DNA of 64,000 nt, from the NCBI RefSeq assembly GCF_019049105.1, contig NZ_JAHQZR010000004.1, positions 144,631 to 208,630 on the forward strand, written 5' to 3'. The stretch is from Leucobacter chinensis (GTDB lineage Bacteria; Actinomycetota; Actinomycetes; Actinomycetales; Microbacteriaceae). The notes below the pieces were generated by a model. It saw only the letters and a program-made list of their open reading frames with translations. It did no database searches and was not told the origin of the DNA. Shown here piece after piece: positions 9,134 to 17,902 of the stretch. Position 1 is the stretch's first letter. Each line of letters begins with the position of its first letter. Both the position numbers and the translations under genes were made by a program.

Positions 9134-10210
9134 TCAGAGTCGTTTTTTCGATTCGTGAATGAGAAGCCAAATGAGGTAGCCGCCGCCGACCACGACCGTG
9201 ACGGTGCCGACGGGCAGCATCGCGGGAAGGGCGTGCAGGGCGACGAAGTCTGAGGCCGAGAGCAGGGCCGCGCCCATGAGCGCCGAGGCCGCGACCGAGA
9301 CGCCTGCGGTGCCGGCCACTCGGCGAGCGATCTGGGGTGCGGCGAGGGCGATGAACGCGATGGGGCCTGCGGCTGCGGTCACGACGGCGATGAGCCCCAC
9401 CGAGACGAGCATCAAGACGAGCCTGGTTGGTTCGACGCGCACGCCGAGCGCCTTGGCCGCGTCGTCGCCGAGCTCGAGCTGCCTGAGCGGCCGAGACAGC
9501 GCGAGCGTGACAACGAGCAGCACCACGACGAGCACGCTCGCGACGCCGGTCTGCTGCCAGGTCATGCCGTTGAGCGAGCCAGCGCCCCATACGGCGGCGA
9601 CGAGCGCGGTTTCAAGGTCGGCCTTGAGGGTGAGCCAGGTGTTGAGCGACGAGAGCATGGCCGAGATGGCGATGCCGACGATGATGAGCCTGAAGCCCTG
9701 CACGCCTCCCTTGAACGCGAGCAGGTACACCACGGCCGCGGTCGCCATGCCGCCAGCGAGTGCGCCGGCCGCGACATCAAGGTAGGTGCCGCCAAACACG
9801 ATGATGACGATGAGGGCACCCGTGTAGGCCCCGGCCGAGAAACCGAGAATATCGGGGCTCGCGAGCGGGTTGCGGGTGAGCGACTGGAACACGGCGCCAC
9901 TCGCCCCGAGGGCTGCGCCGAAGGCGATGGCCGAGACGGCTCTTGGCATGCGCCACTCGAACACGACGGTGCGATCGAAGCCGCTCGAGTCAACGAAGAG
10001 GGCTCGCCACACCTCCTGAAGGGTGAGGGGGTATTCGCCGTTCACCAGGCTCAGGATGCCAATGCCGATACACACGGCAACGAGTACGAGCCCGATGACG
10101 AGCGCGCGCACGTCGATGCGCATCCAGATGCCCCGCACGTGCACGCGCCGAACGGTGCGGCCAAAATCAATCTTCGCTGGCAGCTGCGGCTGCCCGAGTG
10201 CCCCGCTCAT
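9134..10210 (-). CDS. Siderophore ABC transporter permease (FecCD family), second subunit
   Basis: A 358-residue FecCD/BtuC-type permease. Family blocks present are RMPRAVSAIAFGAALGASGA, QSLTRNPLASPDILGFSAGA and VTAAAGPIAFIALAAPQIAR, together with about ten hydrophobic segments. The start is the ATG at 10210, which overlaps the stop of the upstream permease by 4 bp (ATGA) and gives the expected N terminus before the first helix; the frame is open about 64 codons further upstream, but that part lies inside the neighbouring gene. It should form a heterodimer with the 10207-11277 product. Confidence 0.95.
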   Translation of the reverse strand: MSGALGQPQLPAKIDFGRTVRRVHVRGIWMRIDVRALVIGLVLVAVCIGIGILSLVNGEYPLTLQEVWRALFVDSSGFDRTVVFEWRMPRAVSAIAFGAALGASGAVFQSLTRNPLASPDILGFSAGAYTGALIVIIVFGGTYLDVAAGALAGGMATAAVVYLLAFKGGVQGFRLIIVGIAISAMLSSLNTWLTLKADLETALVAAVWGAGSLNGMTWQQTGVASVLVVVLLVVTLALSRPLRQLELGDDAAKALGVRVEPTRLVLMLVSVGLIAVVTAAAGPIAFIALAAPQIARRVAGTAGVSVAASALMGAALLSASDFVALHALPAMLPVGTVTVVVGGGYLIWLLIHESKKRL

Positions 10211-11277
10211 AGCCCGCTCGCCTTTCTGCGACGAATGAGCACGATGAGCATCGGCGCACCGACGAAGGCGGTGACGATGCCAACGGGCACCTCGGCCGGG
10301 CGCATGATGAGCCGGCCAACGATGTCGGCGGTAAGCAGCAGCATCGGCGCGAGCACGAGCGTGTAGGCGAGAATCCAGCGCTGGTCTGGCCCGACGATCC
10401 ACCTGGCGACGTGCGGAACCATGAGCCCAACAAAGCCGATCGGGCCCGCGATCGCTGTAGCCCCGCCCGCGAGCAGCGTGACGGCAATGATGACGATGAT
10501 GCGGGTGCGCAGCACGTTTGCGCCGAGCGCCGCCGCGAGATCTTCACCGAGCGCGATCGCGTTGAGCGGCCTCGCCGCGAGAAACGCGAGCACGAGGCCG
10601 AGCGCGAGAAACGGCAAGACCGGCCACACGATATCAAGGCTACGGCCCACAACCGTGCCGGCGCCCCAGTTACGCATCTTGTCGAAAGCCTGCGGATCGA
10701 GCAGGGTCATCGCGCTCGTGAGCCCGCTCAGTGCGGCTCCGAGGGCCACGCCCGCGAGTACGAGCCTCAGCGGATCGGCTCCGCCGCGGCCCGCGCTGCC
10801 GATCGCGTAGACCGCGATGGTGACGATGAGCGCGCCGGCGAAGGCGAACCACAGGTACTGCGAGACCGACGAGACACCGAATGCACCGACGCCCACTGCG
10901 ACGGCGAAGGCCGCGCCAGAGTTCACGCCCAGAATGCCGGGGTCGGCGAGCGGGTTTCTCGTGAGCGCCTGAATGAGGGCACCCGCGATGCCGAGCGCCG
11001 CACCCACGATGATCGCGACGACCGTGCGCGGAATGCGCAGATCGTGCACGACGTAGTGCTCCTCGATATCGGCGGGAGCCGTGATGGCCTGCCACACCGT
11101 CGCGAAGGGAATGTCACGGGAGCCGATCATGATGCTCAGAGCGGCGATGGCGAGCAGCGCGCAGGCAAGCGCGAGAAGGACGAGGAATCGGGTGCTGTTG
11201 CTGCCCGCAAGGCCGGTGCGGGGCGGCTCTTTCGGTCGCGGTTTTGGCCGCGAGGCAACTGAGGGGGCGTGTGACAT
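10207..11277 (-). CDS. Siderophore ABC transporter permease (FecCD family), first subunit
   Basis: A 356-residue FecCD permease with a Pro/Lys-rich cytoplasmic N terminus, then the first helix FLVLLALACALLAIAALSIM. The family blocks LRIPRTVVAIIVGAALGIAGA, QALTRNPLADPGILGVNSGA and TAIAGPIGFVGLMVPHVARW are intact. It is the first transport gene of the leftward cluster, 125 bp downstream of the AraC-type regulator, and is translationally coupled to the second permease gene. Either a promoter in that 125-bp gap or read-through from the iron-boxed promoter in front of the regulator could drive it. Confidence 0.95.
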   Translation of the reverse strand: MSHAPSVASRPKPRPKEPPRTGLAGSNSTRFLVLLALACALLAIAALSIMIGSRDIPFATVWQAITAPADIEEHYVVHDLRIPRTVVAIIVGAALGIAGALIQALTRNPLADPGILGVNSGAAFAVAVGVGAFGVSSVSQYLWFAFAGALIVTIAVYAIGSAGRGGADPLRLVLAGVALGAALSGLTSAMTLLDPQAFDKMRNWGAGTVVGRSLDIVWPVLPFLALGLVLAFLAARPLNAIALGEDLAAALGANVLRTRIIVIIAVTLLAGGATAIAGPIGFVGLMVPHVARWIVGPDQRWILAYTLVLAPMLLLTADIVGRLIMRPAEVPVGIVTAFVGAPMLIVLIRRRKASGL

Positions 11278-11402
11278 GCTCGGGTTCTTACTCCAGGTGT
11301 GCCGGTTTCGAAGGGCGCGTCAGAGGGCGCACCACAGGCACGAGGCTACGGAGGTTTTGGCGGGGCGGGCAGACACGGTGTTGTGCGTTTCAGACAGGAG
11401 GC

Positions 11403-12245
11403 TTAGAAGGTTTCGGCAAGCTCGCCCGGGGTGCACCCCACGGTTTTGCGAAAGGCGGTCACGAAGGAGCTGGTGGTGCTGTAGCCGACGCGGCGGGCGA
11501 CCGTCTTCACGCTCGCCCCCTCGGCAAGCTCGCCGAGGGCAGCGCGCATGCGCACGAGCCTGCGCCACTGCACGAAACTCATGGCGATATCGGCGGTAAA
11601 AATGCGAGTGAGGGTGCGCGACGTGATGTTGAGAAGCGCTGCCCACTGTTCAAGCGAGCGGTCGTCGGCGGGGTCACGGAGCACCTGCTCGACGAGGCGT
11701 GAAAGCCGCCAATCCTGGGGAATTGGCAGATCGAGTTGCACCGTTTCGGTGACCTCGAGCATGTCGATGCACACCTGCTGTGCCCTGATGCGCTGATCGA
11801 CGGTCATGCGTGCGCGCTTAATGTGAATGAGTAGCTCACGCACCGCGGGAACGACCCGCACGGCGACGGGCTCGCTCCACGCGCCTGGCCAGCCGTTGGG
11901 GTCAAAGTAGGTTGCGCGCACGTCGGTATTGTCACGAGTCTTGCCCTCGTGTTCGAACCCCGCAGGGATCCACAGGCCAACTCCCGGTGTCACCGTCCAC
12001 TGCTTGCCGCCCGCGTGCATGGTGACGACTCCGCGATCAGACCAGAGGAGTTCGTGCTCGGCGTGGCTGTGCCTGGGCCACTCGATCGCCGCGTCGGGCT
12101 CGTATACGCCGGTGGTCAGTAAGAAGGGTGGGTTAACGTAGCGCTCGTCGGTGGGAGTGATGCGCGAGTGGGTAGGGGTGAGGGGATGTGGGCCGCTCGG
12201 AGGCTGTTTGGCCGGGCGGGGTTCGCGTAGTGCGAGAAGAGTCAT
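11403..12245 (-). CDS. AraC family transcriptional regulator, probable siderophore-uptake activator
   Basis: About 280 residues. The N-terminal cupin-like sensor has PRHSHAEHELLWSDRGVVT and GVGLWIPAGFEHEG; the C-terminal double HTH carries LEQWAALLNITSRTLTRIF and VARRVGYSTTSSFVTAFRK with the closing TPGELAETF. I place the start at the second ATG of GAGG-TGATG-ATG (12245); a GTG at 12275 would add ten residues. It lies directly in front of the siderophore transporter genes in the same direction, so regulation of that operon, perhaps in response to the siderophore or substrate, is the natural inference. Its promoter carries a DtxR-like iron box at 12276-12292. Confidence 0.88.
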   Translation of the reverse strand: MTLLALREPRPAKQPPSGPHPLTPTHSRITPTDERYVNPPFLLTTGVYEPDAAIEWPRHSHAEHELLWSDRGVVTMHAGGKQWTVTPGVGLWIPAGFEHEGKTRDNTDVRATYFDPNGWPGAWSEPVAVRVVPAVRELLIHIKRARMTVDQRIRAQQVCIDMLEVTETVQLDLPIPQDWRLSRLVEQVLRDPADDRSLEQWAALLNITSRTLTRIFTADIAMSFVQWRRLVRMRAALGELAEGASVKTVARRVGYSTTSSFVTAFRKTVGCTPGELAETF

Positions 12246-12275
12246 CATCACCTCGATCGATAGGGCGGGCCTCAC

Positions 12276-12292
12276 AAGTAAGGCTATCCTTA
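12276..12292 (-). promoter_or_regulatory. DtxR/IdeR-type iron box upstream of AraC-siderophore cluster
   Basis: Read on the minus strand the site is TAAGGATAGCCTTACTT. Against the DtxR/IdeR consensus TTAGGTTAGCCTAACCT it matches 12 of 17 positions, including AGG, TAGCCT and AC. It sits directly downstream of a TAAGAT -10-like element (12292-12297) and just in front of the regulator, where bound repressor would block transcription. Iron-dependent repression of the cluster is inference. Confidence 0.55.
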
Positions 12293-12299
12293 TCTTAGT

Positions 12300-12624
12300 C
12301 AGATGAATGCACTGAAGCTGAAAGCGCTCCCCCCGCCTACGAGACAGGTGATGGCCTCTTGTTGAGTCGGGCCAAAAATGTCGATCGTTTCGCGGAGTGT
12401 TTGGGTCTCGCGGTTCTCGAATTGCGTTCTAGTATGTGCCGTGCAAGACTAGCTGCTTGGCAGGCGGCATTGGGGCCACTTTTTCTTGCTCTCTGGGGGT
12501 GCAACACCCCCTCAATACGCGTTTGGGTGCGTATTGAGCGCCGCGCTGCGTTTATCAAGCGTCGGTTCATTGAGGTACTCACGCCTGCTCACAACTGAAT
12601 GATATTGGGTAGGGGATTATCAAA
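12300..12624. other. 325-bp intergenic region in front of the adhesin gene
   Basis: No convincing gene is seen. The region holds the two tandem hairpins annotated at 12495-12538 and the probable promoter of the adhesin gene. A 79-codon open frame at 12359-12598 lacks a ribosome-binding site and recognisable features. Base composition is less GC-rich than the flanking genes. Confidence 0.5.
12495..12538. promoter_or_regulatory. Two adjacent stem-loops upstream of the adhesin gene
   Basis: GGGGGTG-CAA-CACCCCC (12495-12511) forms a 7-bp stem. It is immediately followed by CTCAATACGC (12511-12520) and its perfect complement GCGTATTGAG (12529-12538), a 10-bp stem with an 8-nt loop. They share one base. 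They lie about 90 bp before the GTG start at 12625, so they could be a leader structure or protein-binding palindromes; there is no T-tract. Confidence 0.5.
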
Positions 12625-15600
12625 GTGAAGTTTGGCAACCGCATTGTGCGGCGGGTCGTTGCGACCCTCGGCATAGTAGGAATCATTGGGGCAGGTCTGG
12701 TTTCAGCCCCGAGCGTCGCGATGGCGGCGGGGCCCAATCTGGGCATCAAGGTGAGTGATTTGAAGTTCACCCCAGACCAGGAGCAGATCGTTGTGAACGA
12801 TAAGCTCATCGTTTCTGGAAAATGGGATGCAACCGATGCAAACCCTCAAGAAGGCGATACGTTTACGATCGCTCTGCCGCGTCAGCTGAAGGCTACCGGC
12901 CTCACTTCATTCCCGCTGAAAGGCGAAGACGCTGCCGGGAACGAAGCAGACTGGGCGATCTGTACCGTCGATTCTGAAAAGCAACTCGTGACGTGCGCCA
13001 TGACCGATGTTGTCTCGGGGCTGCCCTATGATGTCTCGGGCGATTTTACCTTCGAGATCACCGCGGTTGAGGCGACCACAGAAAAAGACCTTACCTTCAC
13101 GCTTAATGGCGTCGAAGTAGCCGTTGCCTTGCCCGGTGGTGGCGGTATCGATGATGGCCTGAAGCCCCTTGAGCCATGGAGCAAGCGGGGCCAGATGAAC
13201 CAGGACCACTGGTCTATGAGTTGGCAGATTGAACTGCCGGGTGATCGCCTTGCAGGTCACGACACGGTCAAGGTTCACGAGGCGCTTACGGGTAACCACG
13301 CTCTGTGCGAGCCTGTATCTGTTGGTTTTACGCAATACCGTGGCGACGCAGCAACCAATCAGGCGGCTTCAATTGCGCACGAACCTGGTGCGACTGATGA
13401 TGAGTTCACCTTTGTGCTCACCGAACCCACGGGCGGCTGGGACGAGAAGTCGAGCTACTACATCACCTACACGACTTGTACGCCCGACGGTCAGATCGAT
13501 CCAGAAGGCACCGAATACGGCAACGAGGCATCGGTTGATGTTTGGGGCGAGACCTCAGGCGTTATCGGTGTGACTCAAGACTGGAACTTTAAGGCCCAGG
13601 CCCACAAGAGTGGACACGTGCGTGGCGGTGCCGATCGCAACGGCAAAATGACCTGGCTTGTCGAAGCTGACGGTGATCTCTTCGCTGGTAAAGACTCGTT
13701 TGCGCTCGTCGACGAGCTTTCAGGTGAACATGCTTTTGCTGACGACACGGTGAGCAGCATCCGCGTGTTCGAGCAATACGGGCCGAGCGGTACAAAGCGC
13801 TCTGAGATTACCGACAAACTCACGGTAACCGACAACGGCAACACCGTGAAGGGCTCGACAAAGCTTGATCTGAACCTTGCGATCAAGGCCGGTTCAGAAT
13901 TTGCATTCAAAGCCCACCCGTACGTCTACCAGGTGGAATACGCGAGCTTCTCGACGACCGATGGCCTGCCCGCGGCAGGAACAAGCTTCTCGAACAGAGC
14001 AAACATCGCTGGTTTCAATACCGAGCGTGAGGTCAAGGCCCCCGGCTACAAAGACGAAAAAGAGGGGTGGATCAACGGCGGCGACAAGCCCGTCGTCATC
14101 GATGGCGTCGAGCACCTGCCGCAGACCACCCTCGGATGGAAGATCACCGTACCGGGTGAACGACTCAAAGACGTTGACAGCGACCTTGTTGTGACCGATA
14201 CTCTGAGCGATTCACAGGCCGTGTGCCTTGGCACGAGCGAAGAAATCGCGAAGCGTCTCGATCTGCGCGTGCGTGCGGTTGACCAGGTAAACGAGGGCGG
14301 CCTGAAAACGGTTGACCTGAGCGACACGGTCACAGCCGAACTGGACGGCAACGTTATTACGATGCGTGTTCCGGTGCCGACCTTGCCCGCGCCCCAAGGC
14401 GGCGATGTAGAGGGCTTTAGCCACGAGTACCAGTACGTGTTTGATTACAAGACGTGCACCGCAACGGGTGGCATGGATACGCCCGGAACCAAGTACGGCA
14501 ACAGCGCAACGGTAGCCGGAAAGAAGTACGAGCGCTCGATCACGCAAAACAGTGTTGGAAGCGGCACCGGTAAGGGCGTTGCTCGCGGTACCGCGTCAAT
14601 TACCAAGAAGCTTGCATCAACACCCGGTGCAGCGTTCGTGCCCAGTGACGCGACCTTCACGGTTCACGCGAAAGAGATCGACCCATCTGACAGGGTTGTG
14701 AGCGAGTATGACCTCACGCTGCCCATCGACGGCTCGGCCGTGAGTGGTCTGAACCCGCGCGGCAACGGCTGGAAGATTGAGCTCTCAGAGGTCAACATGC
14801 CCTCGTACCCGGGTGTGGTCTTTGCCGCACCGAAGTTTGTTGAGAGCACCGGTGTGACCGTTACCGATGAGGGCACGAAGGCCGTCGTCGAGCTGACGCC
14901 AGCATCGAACATCTCGGTCGAGCTCGTGAACACTGCGGAGCTCGGGCAGATCACGGTTGAAAAGGCCGTTGAAGGCGGGGCGGCAAGCCTCGTGAAGGAC
15001 GAACAGACGTACCAGGTCACCGCCAAGATTGACACGTCGGCGCTCGGCGAAGACTTCCCTGCACAGGATGACCGCACTATCGAGCTCGTCGCTGGCACCC
15101 CGGTGACTCTCGGCGACTTGCCAATCGGCTCGGTCGTGACCTTCAGCGAGGCAGTACCCGCCGACAGCGACCTGCTGACCTGGTCGGCTGACCCCACGAT
15201 TGATCCGCAAACCGTCGAGGTGACTGCAGAGCACGTGGCTACTCCCGCCAAGGTCTCGATCACCAACTACGTCGAGCGCACGGTTGGTACCTTCTCGCTC
15301 TCGAAGAGCGTGACGGGCGATCAAGCCGATAATCCTGCTGTGCCAGCCGAGGTTACGGTGACTGCGACCTGGTCACAGGACGGCGCAGATCATGAGAAGA
15401 CGTTGCAGCTGCCCACCGATGGCACCGCAGTTTCGTTTGGCGAAGAGCTCTACGTCGGAACCGAGGTCACCCTCACCGAGACACCACTCACCGATGGCGA
15501 CAGCATCGCCTGGGGTGCACCGACCTGGTCGGGTACCGGCGTCACGGTCGATGGTGCATCGGCAAAGGTTACGGTGACTCGTGATGCCGACGCTCAGGTC

Positions 15601-16905
15601 GCACTCGAGAACCATGCGGCAACATCGACCGCTGGTCTCAGCATCATCAAGGGAATCGCCGGCGAGGCAGCGACCGAGGTTGCGCCCGAAACCGAGTTCC
15701 CAATCACCGCGACGTGGATCGACGCCGCAGGTAACACTCAGTCGAAAGAGCTCACGATCAACGCGGTCACTCCGACCGAGCTTGGCGAGGAGCTGCCCGC
15801 TGGCACCGTGGTCACGATTCGCGAGGGCGATCAGCCAGCGTTTGACACCGTGATCTGGGGCGAGATTGTCATCTCGGGAACCGATGTCGTTGACGCTGGC
15901 GACGGTTCGGCAACCGTGACCGCTTCGACTCAGCAGAGCGACGCGACTCTCGTGACCGTGGTCAACGAGGCAACCTGGGCTCCAGGAACGTTCGGGATTG
16001 CGAAGACCGTCACCGGTATCGCGGCTGATCACGCTGACATTCCTGAAACCGTTACCGTGCAGGCAACCTGGTTCGATGACCAGCTTGAGCAGTGGATCTC
16101 AGAGCTCACCCTGCCGACCGACGGTACGAACGTCGCGCTTGGGCTCGACTTGCCACACGGCACCGTCGTGACCCTCACCGAGGTCATGCCTGAGAACACC
16201 GATCGTCTGACCTGGGCGGCACCGGTGTGGAGCGGTGACGTGACGGTGAACGACGAGGGCAACGCTGTTGTCGTCGTGCAGGCAGCTGGTCATGCAGAGG
16301 TCTCGCTCACCAACACCGCGACCCCGCTGCTCGGCTCGGTTTCGATCACCAAGCAGCTCGAGGGCTCGGGAGCAGAGACGGTTGCTGACACCGTGGCCTT
16401 CCCGGTTACTGCGACCTGGATCGACATCATGGGTGAAGAGCAGGTGCGCGACCTCGAGGTTGTGAACGGCAAAACCACCGTTATCGATGGTGTTTCACTC
16501 GGAACGGTCGTCACCCTCGTCGAGGGCGAAACCGAGCTTGCGAGCGACCTTCACTGGAAGGGTGCAACGTGGGCAAGTGAGCAAGACGAAGTGGAGCTTG
16601 TTGCCGGCGAAAATGCCGAGGCAACGGTTCTCGTGACCGGCGAAGCCGGCGCGAACGCTGATCTCACGCTCACCAACACGATTGAGCAGGACGAGCCTGT
16701 TGTTCCCGTCGATAAGACCGACGAAGGTTCAAAGAAGCCGAAGGGTCCCGACGCGACCGTTTCTGACCCGAAGGGTCCCGACTCAAAGGGTCTTGCTATG
16801 ACTGGCTCTGCGTTGAACGTCGCAGGGATCGTGCTTGCCGCGGCTGCCGCGCTGGGGGCCGGTTTCTGGCTGATGCGCCGCAAGACGCAGCGCAGCGACG
16901 TGTAG
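12625..16905 (+). CDS. Large cell-wall-anchored adhesin with DUF5979 repeats
   Basis: 1,426 residues. A signal peptide (about residues 1-35, ending SVAMAAGP) is followed by an SDR-like Ig adhesion domain, then three similar modules with WSMSWQIELPGDRLAGHD, MTWLVEADGDLFAGKD and LGWKITVPGERLKDVD (collagen-binding B-like). Six DUF5979-type beta repeats start near residues 658, 773, 886, 1002, 1120 and 1235, each opening with a variant of GSVSITKxLEG and carrying TVTATW. The C terminus has a sortase-type signal: LAMTG (1390-1394), a hydrophobic helix and an RRK tail. Start is a GTG. It is probably displayed on the cell surface; the ligand is unknown. The adjacent two-component system may control it. 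Confidence 0.88.
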   Translation: MKFGNRIVRRVVATLGIVGIIGAGLVSAPSVAMAAGPNLGIKVSDLKFTPDQEQIVVNDKLIVSGKWDATDANPQEGDTFTIALPRQLKATGLTSFPLKGEDAAGNEADWAICTVDSEKQLVTCAMTDVVSGLPYDVSGDFTFEITAVEATTEKDLTFTLNGVEVAVALPGGGGIDDGLKPLEPWSKRGQMNQDHWSMSWQIELPGDRLAGHDTVKVHEALTGNHALCEPVSVGFTQYRGDAATNQAASIAHEPGATDDEFTFVLTEPTGGWDEKSSYYITYTTCTPDGQIDPEGTEYGNEASVDVWGETSGVIGVTQDWNFKAQAHKSGHVRGGADRNGKMTWLVEADGDLFAGKDSFALVDELSGEHAFADDTVSSIRVFEQYGPSGTKRSEITDKLTVTDNGNTVKGSTKLDLNLAIKAGSEFAFKAHPYVYQVEYASFSTTDGLPAAGTSFSNRANIAGFNTEREVKAPGYKDEKEGWINGGDKPVVIDGVEHLPQTTLGWKITVPGERLKDVDSDLVVTDTLSDSQAVCLGTSEEIAKRLDLRVRAVDQVNEGGLKTVDLSDTVTAELDGNVITMRVPVPTLPAPQGGDVEGFSHEYQYVFDYKTCTATGGMDTPGTKYGNSATVAGKKYERSITQNSVGSGTGKGVARGTASITKKLASTPGAAFVPSDATFTVHAKEIDPSDRVVSEYDLTLPIDGSAVSGLNPRGNGWKIELSEVNMPSYPGVVFAAPKFVESTGVTVTDEGTKAVVELTPASNISVELVNTAELGQITVEKAVEGGAASLVKDEQTYQVTAKIDTSALGEDFPAQDDRTIELVAGTPVTLGDLPIGSVVTFSEAVPADSDLLTWSADPTIDPQTVEVTAEHVATPAKVSITNYVERTVGTFSLSKSVTGDQADNPAVPAEVTVTATWSQDGADHEKTLQLPTDGTAVSFGEELYVGTEVTLTETPLTDGDSIAWGAPTWSGTGVTVDGASAKVTVTRDADAQVALENHAATSTAGLSIIKGIAGEAATEVAPETEFPITATWIDAAGNTQSKELTINAVTPTELGEELPAGTVVTIREGDQPAFDTVIWGEIVISGTDVVDAGDGSATVTASTQQSDATLVTVVNEATWAPGTFGIAKTVTGIAADHADIPETVTVQATWFDDQLEQWISELTLPTDGTNVALGLDLPHGTVVTLTEVMPENTDRLTWAAPVWSGDVTVNDEGNAVVVVQAAGHAEVSLTNTATPLLGSVSITKQLEGSGAETVADTVAFPVTATWIDIMGEEQVRDLEVVNGKTTVIDGVSLGTVVTLVEGETELASDLHWKGATWASEQDEVELVAGENAEATVLVTGEAGANADLTLTNTIEQDEPVVPVDKTDEGSKKPKGPDATVSDPKGPDSKGLAMTGSALNVAGIVLAAAAALGAGFWLMRRKTQRSDV

Positions 16906-16920
16906 TTCGTACCCGCTGGG

Positions 16921-17006
16921 TGCGGTCGCCTCGGTGACCGCACGCAGCAACGACAAGTGGCCGTGCCCCTTTCCTCTTGCGAGGTGGGTCACGGCCACTT
17001 GTCGTT
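16921..17006. terminator. Bidirectional terminator with 17-bp perfect stem
   Basis: A small hairpin (TGCGGTC/GACCGCA, 16921-16942) is followed by a perfect 17-bp inverted repeat, left arm 16949-16965 (AACGACAAGTGGCCGTG) and right arm 16990-17006. The 24-nt loop contains a further CCTC/GAGG pairing. It lies between the converging adhesin gene (stop 16905) and response-regulator gene (stop 17016). Confidence 0.7.
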
Positions 17007-17015
17007 GTACCGCTT

Positions 17016-17672
17016 TTAAATGTAGTGGTACTGCAGCGCGCGTACGACGAGCTGTGCAAGGTTGCTCGCGTGCAGTTTTTCGCGCAGGTGCTTAACGTGG
17101 GTCTGCACGGTCCATGCCGAAACGTGCTGTTGCATTGCGATCTCGGCGTATGTGAAGCCCTGAGTGACGAGAATGAGCGTATCGAGCTCGGCTCGCGTGA
17201 GTTCGGGGTTCTTCACGGGAGCGTCAGGCAGTCGGTCACCACTAATGACAATGTCTTGCGCGAGCGTTTTGAGCCAGCGTGGATCATCAGAGGTGACGGC
17301 GCTCACCACGACTGAACGCAGCGCCTCCTCCTGTGTCGTCTTGCGCACCACCGCGACCGCTCCTGCTTCGAGCGCGCGCCCGAGACCCGGTCCTGGAGCA
17401 ATGGTCGTGAGTACGACGATTCGGGCCTCTGGGGTGGTCTCCCGAATTCGGTAGATCGTTTCGATGCCGCTGATGCCGGGGCCTAAATTGATGTCCATGA
17501 GCGTGATGTCGGGCTTGAGCTCGCTGTGGAGCGTAACGGCGTGCTCGCCTGAATGGGCGATAGCAACCGAACTGGCATCCTGAAAAGCCAGCTGTAAGCC
17601 TCTCGTTGTCCAGTGATCGTCGTCAACGATCAAGATCGACAGCTCGTCGAGGGTGGGCACATATTTCAGCAT
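17016..17672 (-). CDS. LuxR-family two-component response regulator
   Basis: A 218-residue NarL/FixJ-type regulator. The receiver domain shows the acidic pocket ILIVDDDH (D17-D19), phospho-acceptor D60 in ITLMDINLG, and the conserved Thr and Lys in VVLTTI and VVRKTT. The C-terminal LuxR HTH is LTRAELDTLILVTQGF followed by YAEIAMQQHVSAWTVQTHV. The ATG at 17672 overlaps the stop of the small secreted protein gene by one base (TAATG), so the kinase, small protein and regulator form one operon in that order. The adhesin gene, transcribed toward it, is a plausible but unproven target. Confidence 0.93.
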   Translation of the reverse strand: MLKYVPTLDELSILIVDDDHWTTRGLQLAFQDASSVAIAHSGEHAVTLHSELKPDITLMDINLGPGISGIETIYRIRETTPEARIVVLTTIAPGPGLGRALEAGAVAVVRKTTQEEALRSVVVSAVTSDDPRWLKTLAQDIVISGDRLPDAPVKNPELTRAELDTLILVTQGFTYAEIAMQQHVSAWTVQTHVKHLREKLHASNLAQLVVRALQYHYI

Positions 17673-17890
17673 TACAGACAGTACTTTCGGTACTTCTTGA
17701 CGTCAGTGATGCGCCACACGATGCACTGAGAAGGCTTCGCCCGCAGTACAGGCTCCGCGGCGAGTACACCAGCTACACCGGCGAGTACCTCTGTTTGCGA
17801 TGTGTCAGAGAGGGGTTCTGCCTCGGCCGAAGAGAACGGTGCCCCCGAGAGGGGCAGCAAGAGCAAGGCGAGCGACGTCAAGATCTTCAT
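17672..17890 (-). CDS. Small secreted protein encoded between kinase and regulator
   Basis: A 72-residue product. The first about 24 residues (MKILTSLALLLLPLSGAPFSSAEA) look like a Sec signal peptide with an A-x-A-type cleavage site. The mature part of under 50 residues has two Cys (in SQCIVW and the penultimate residue, YCL) that could pair outside the cell. It starts 12 bp after the kinase stop and its TAA overlaps the regulator ATG, so it is translationally coupled to both. No family is recognised. The position suggests a role in the signalling pathway, such as an accessory sensor or inhibitor, but that is inference from synteny only. Confidence 0.65.
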   Translation of the reverse strand: MKILTSLALLLLPLSGAPFSSAEAEPLSDTSQTEVLAGVAGVLAAEPVLRAKPSQCIVWRITDVKKYRKYCL

Positions 17891-17902
17891 AGTGGTATCT
17901 CA

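Noticed and set aside
12359..12598. 79-codon frame in the adhesin upstream region
   Set aside because: No ribosome-binding site and the tandem hairpins lie inside it; no protein features.
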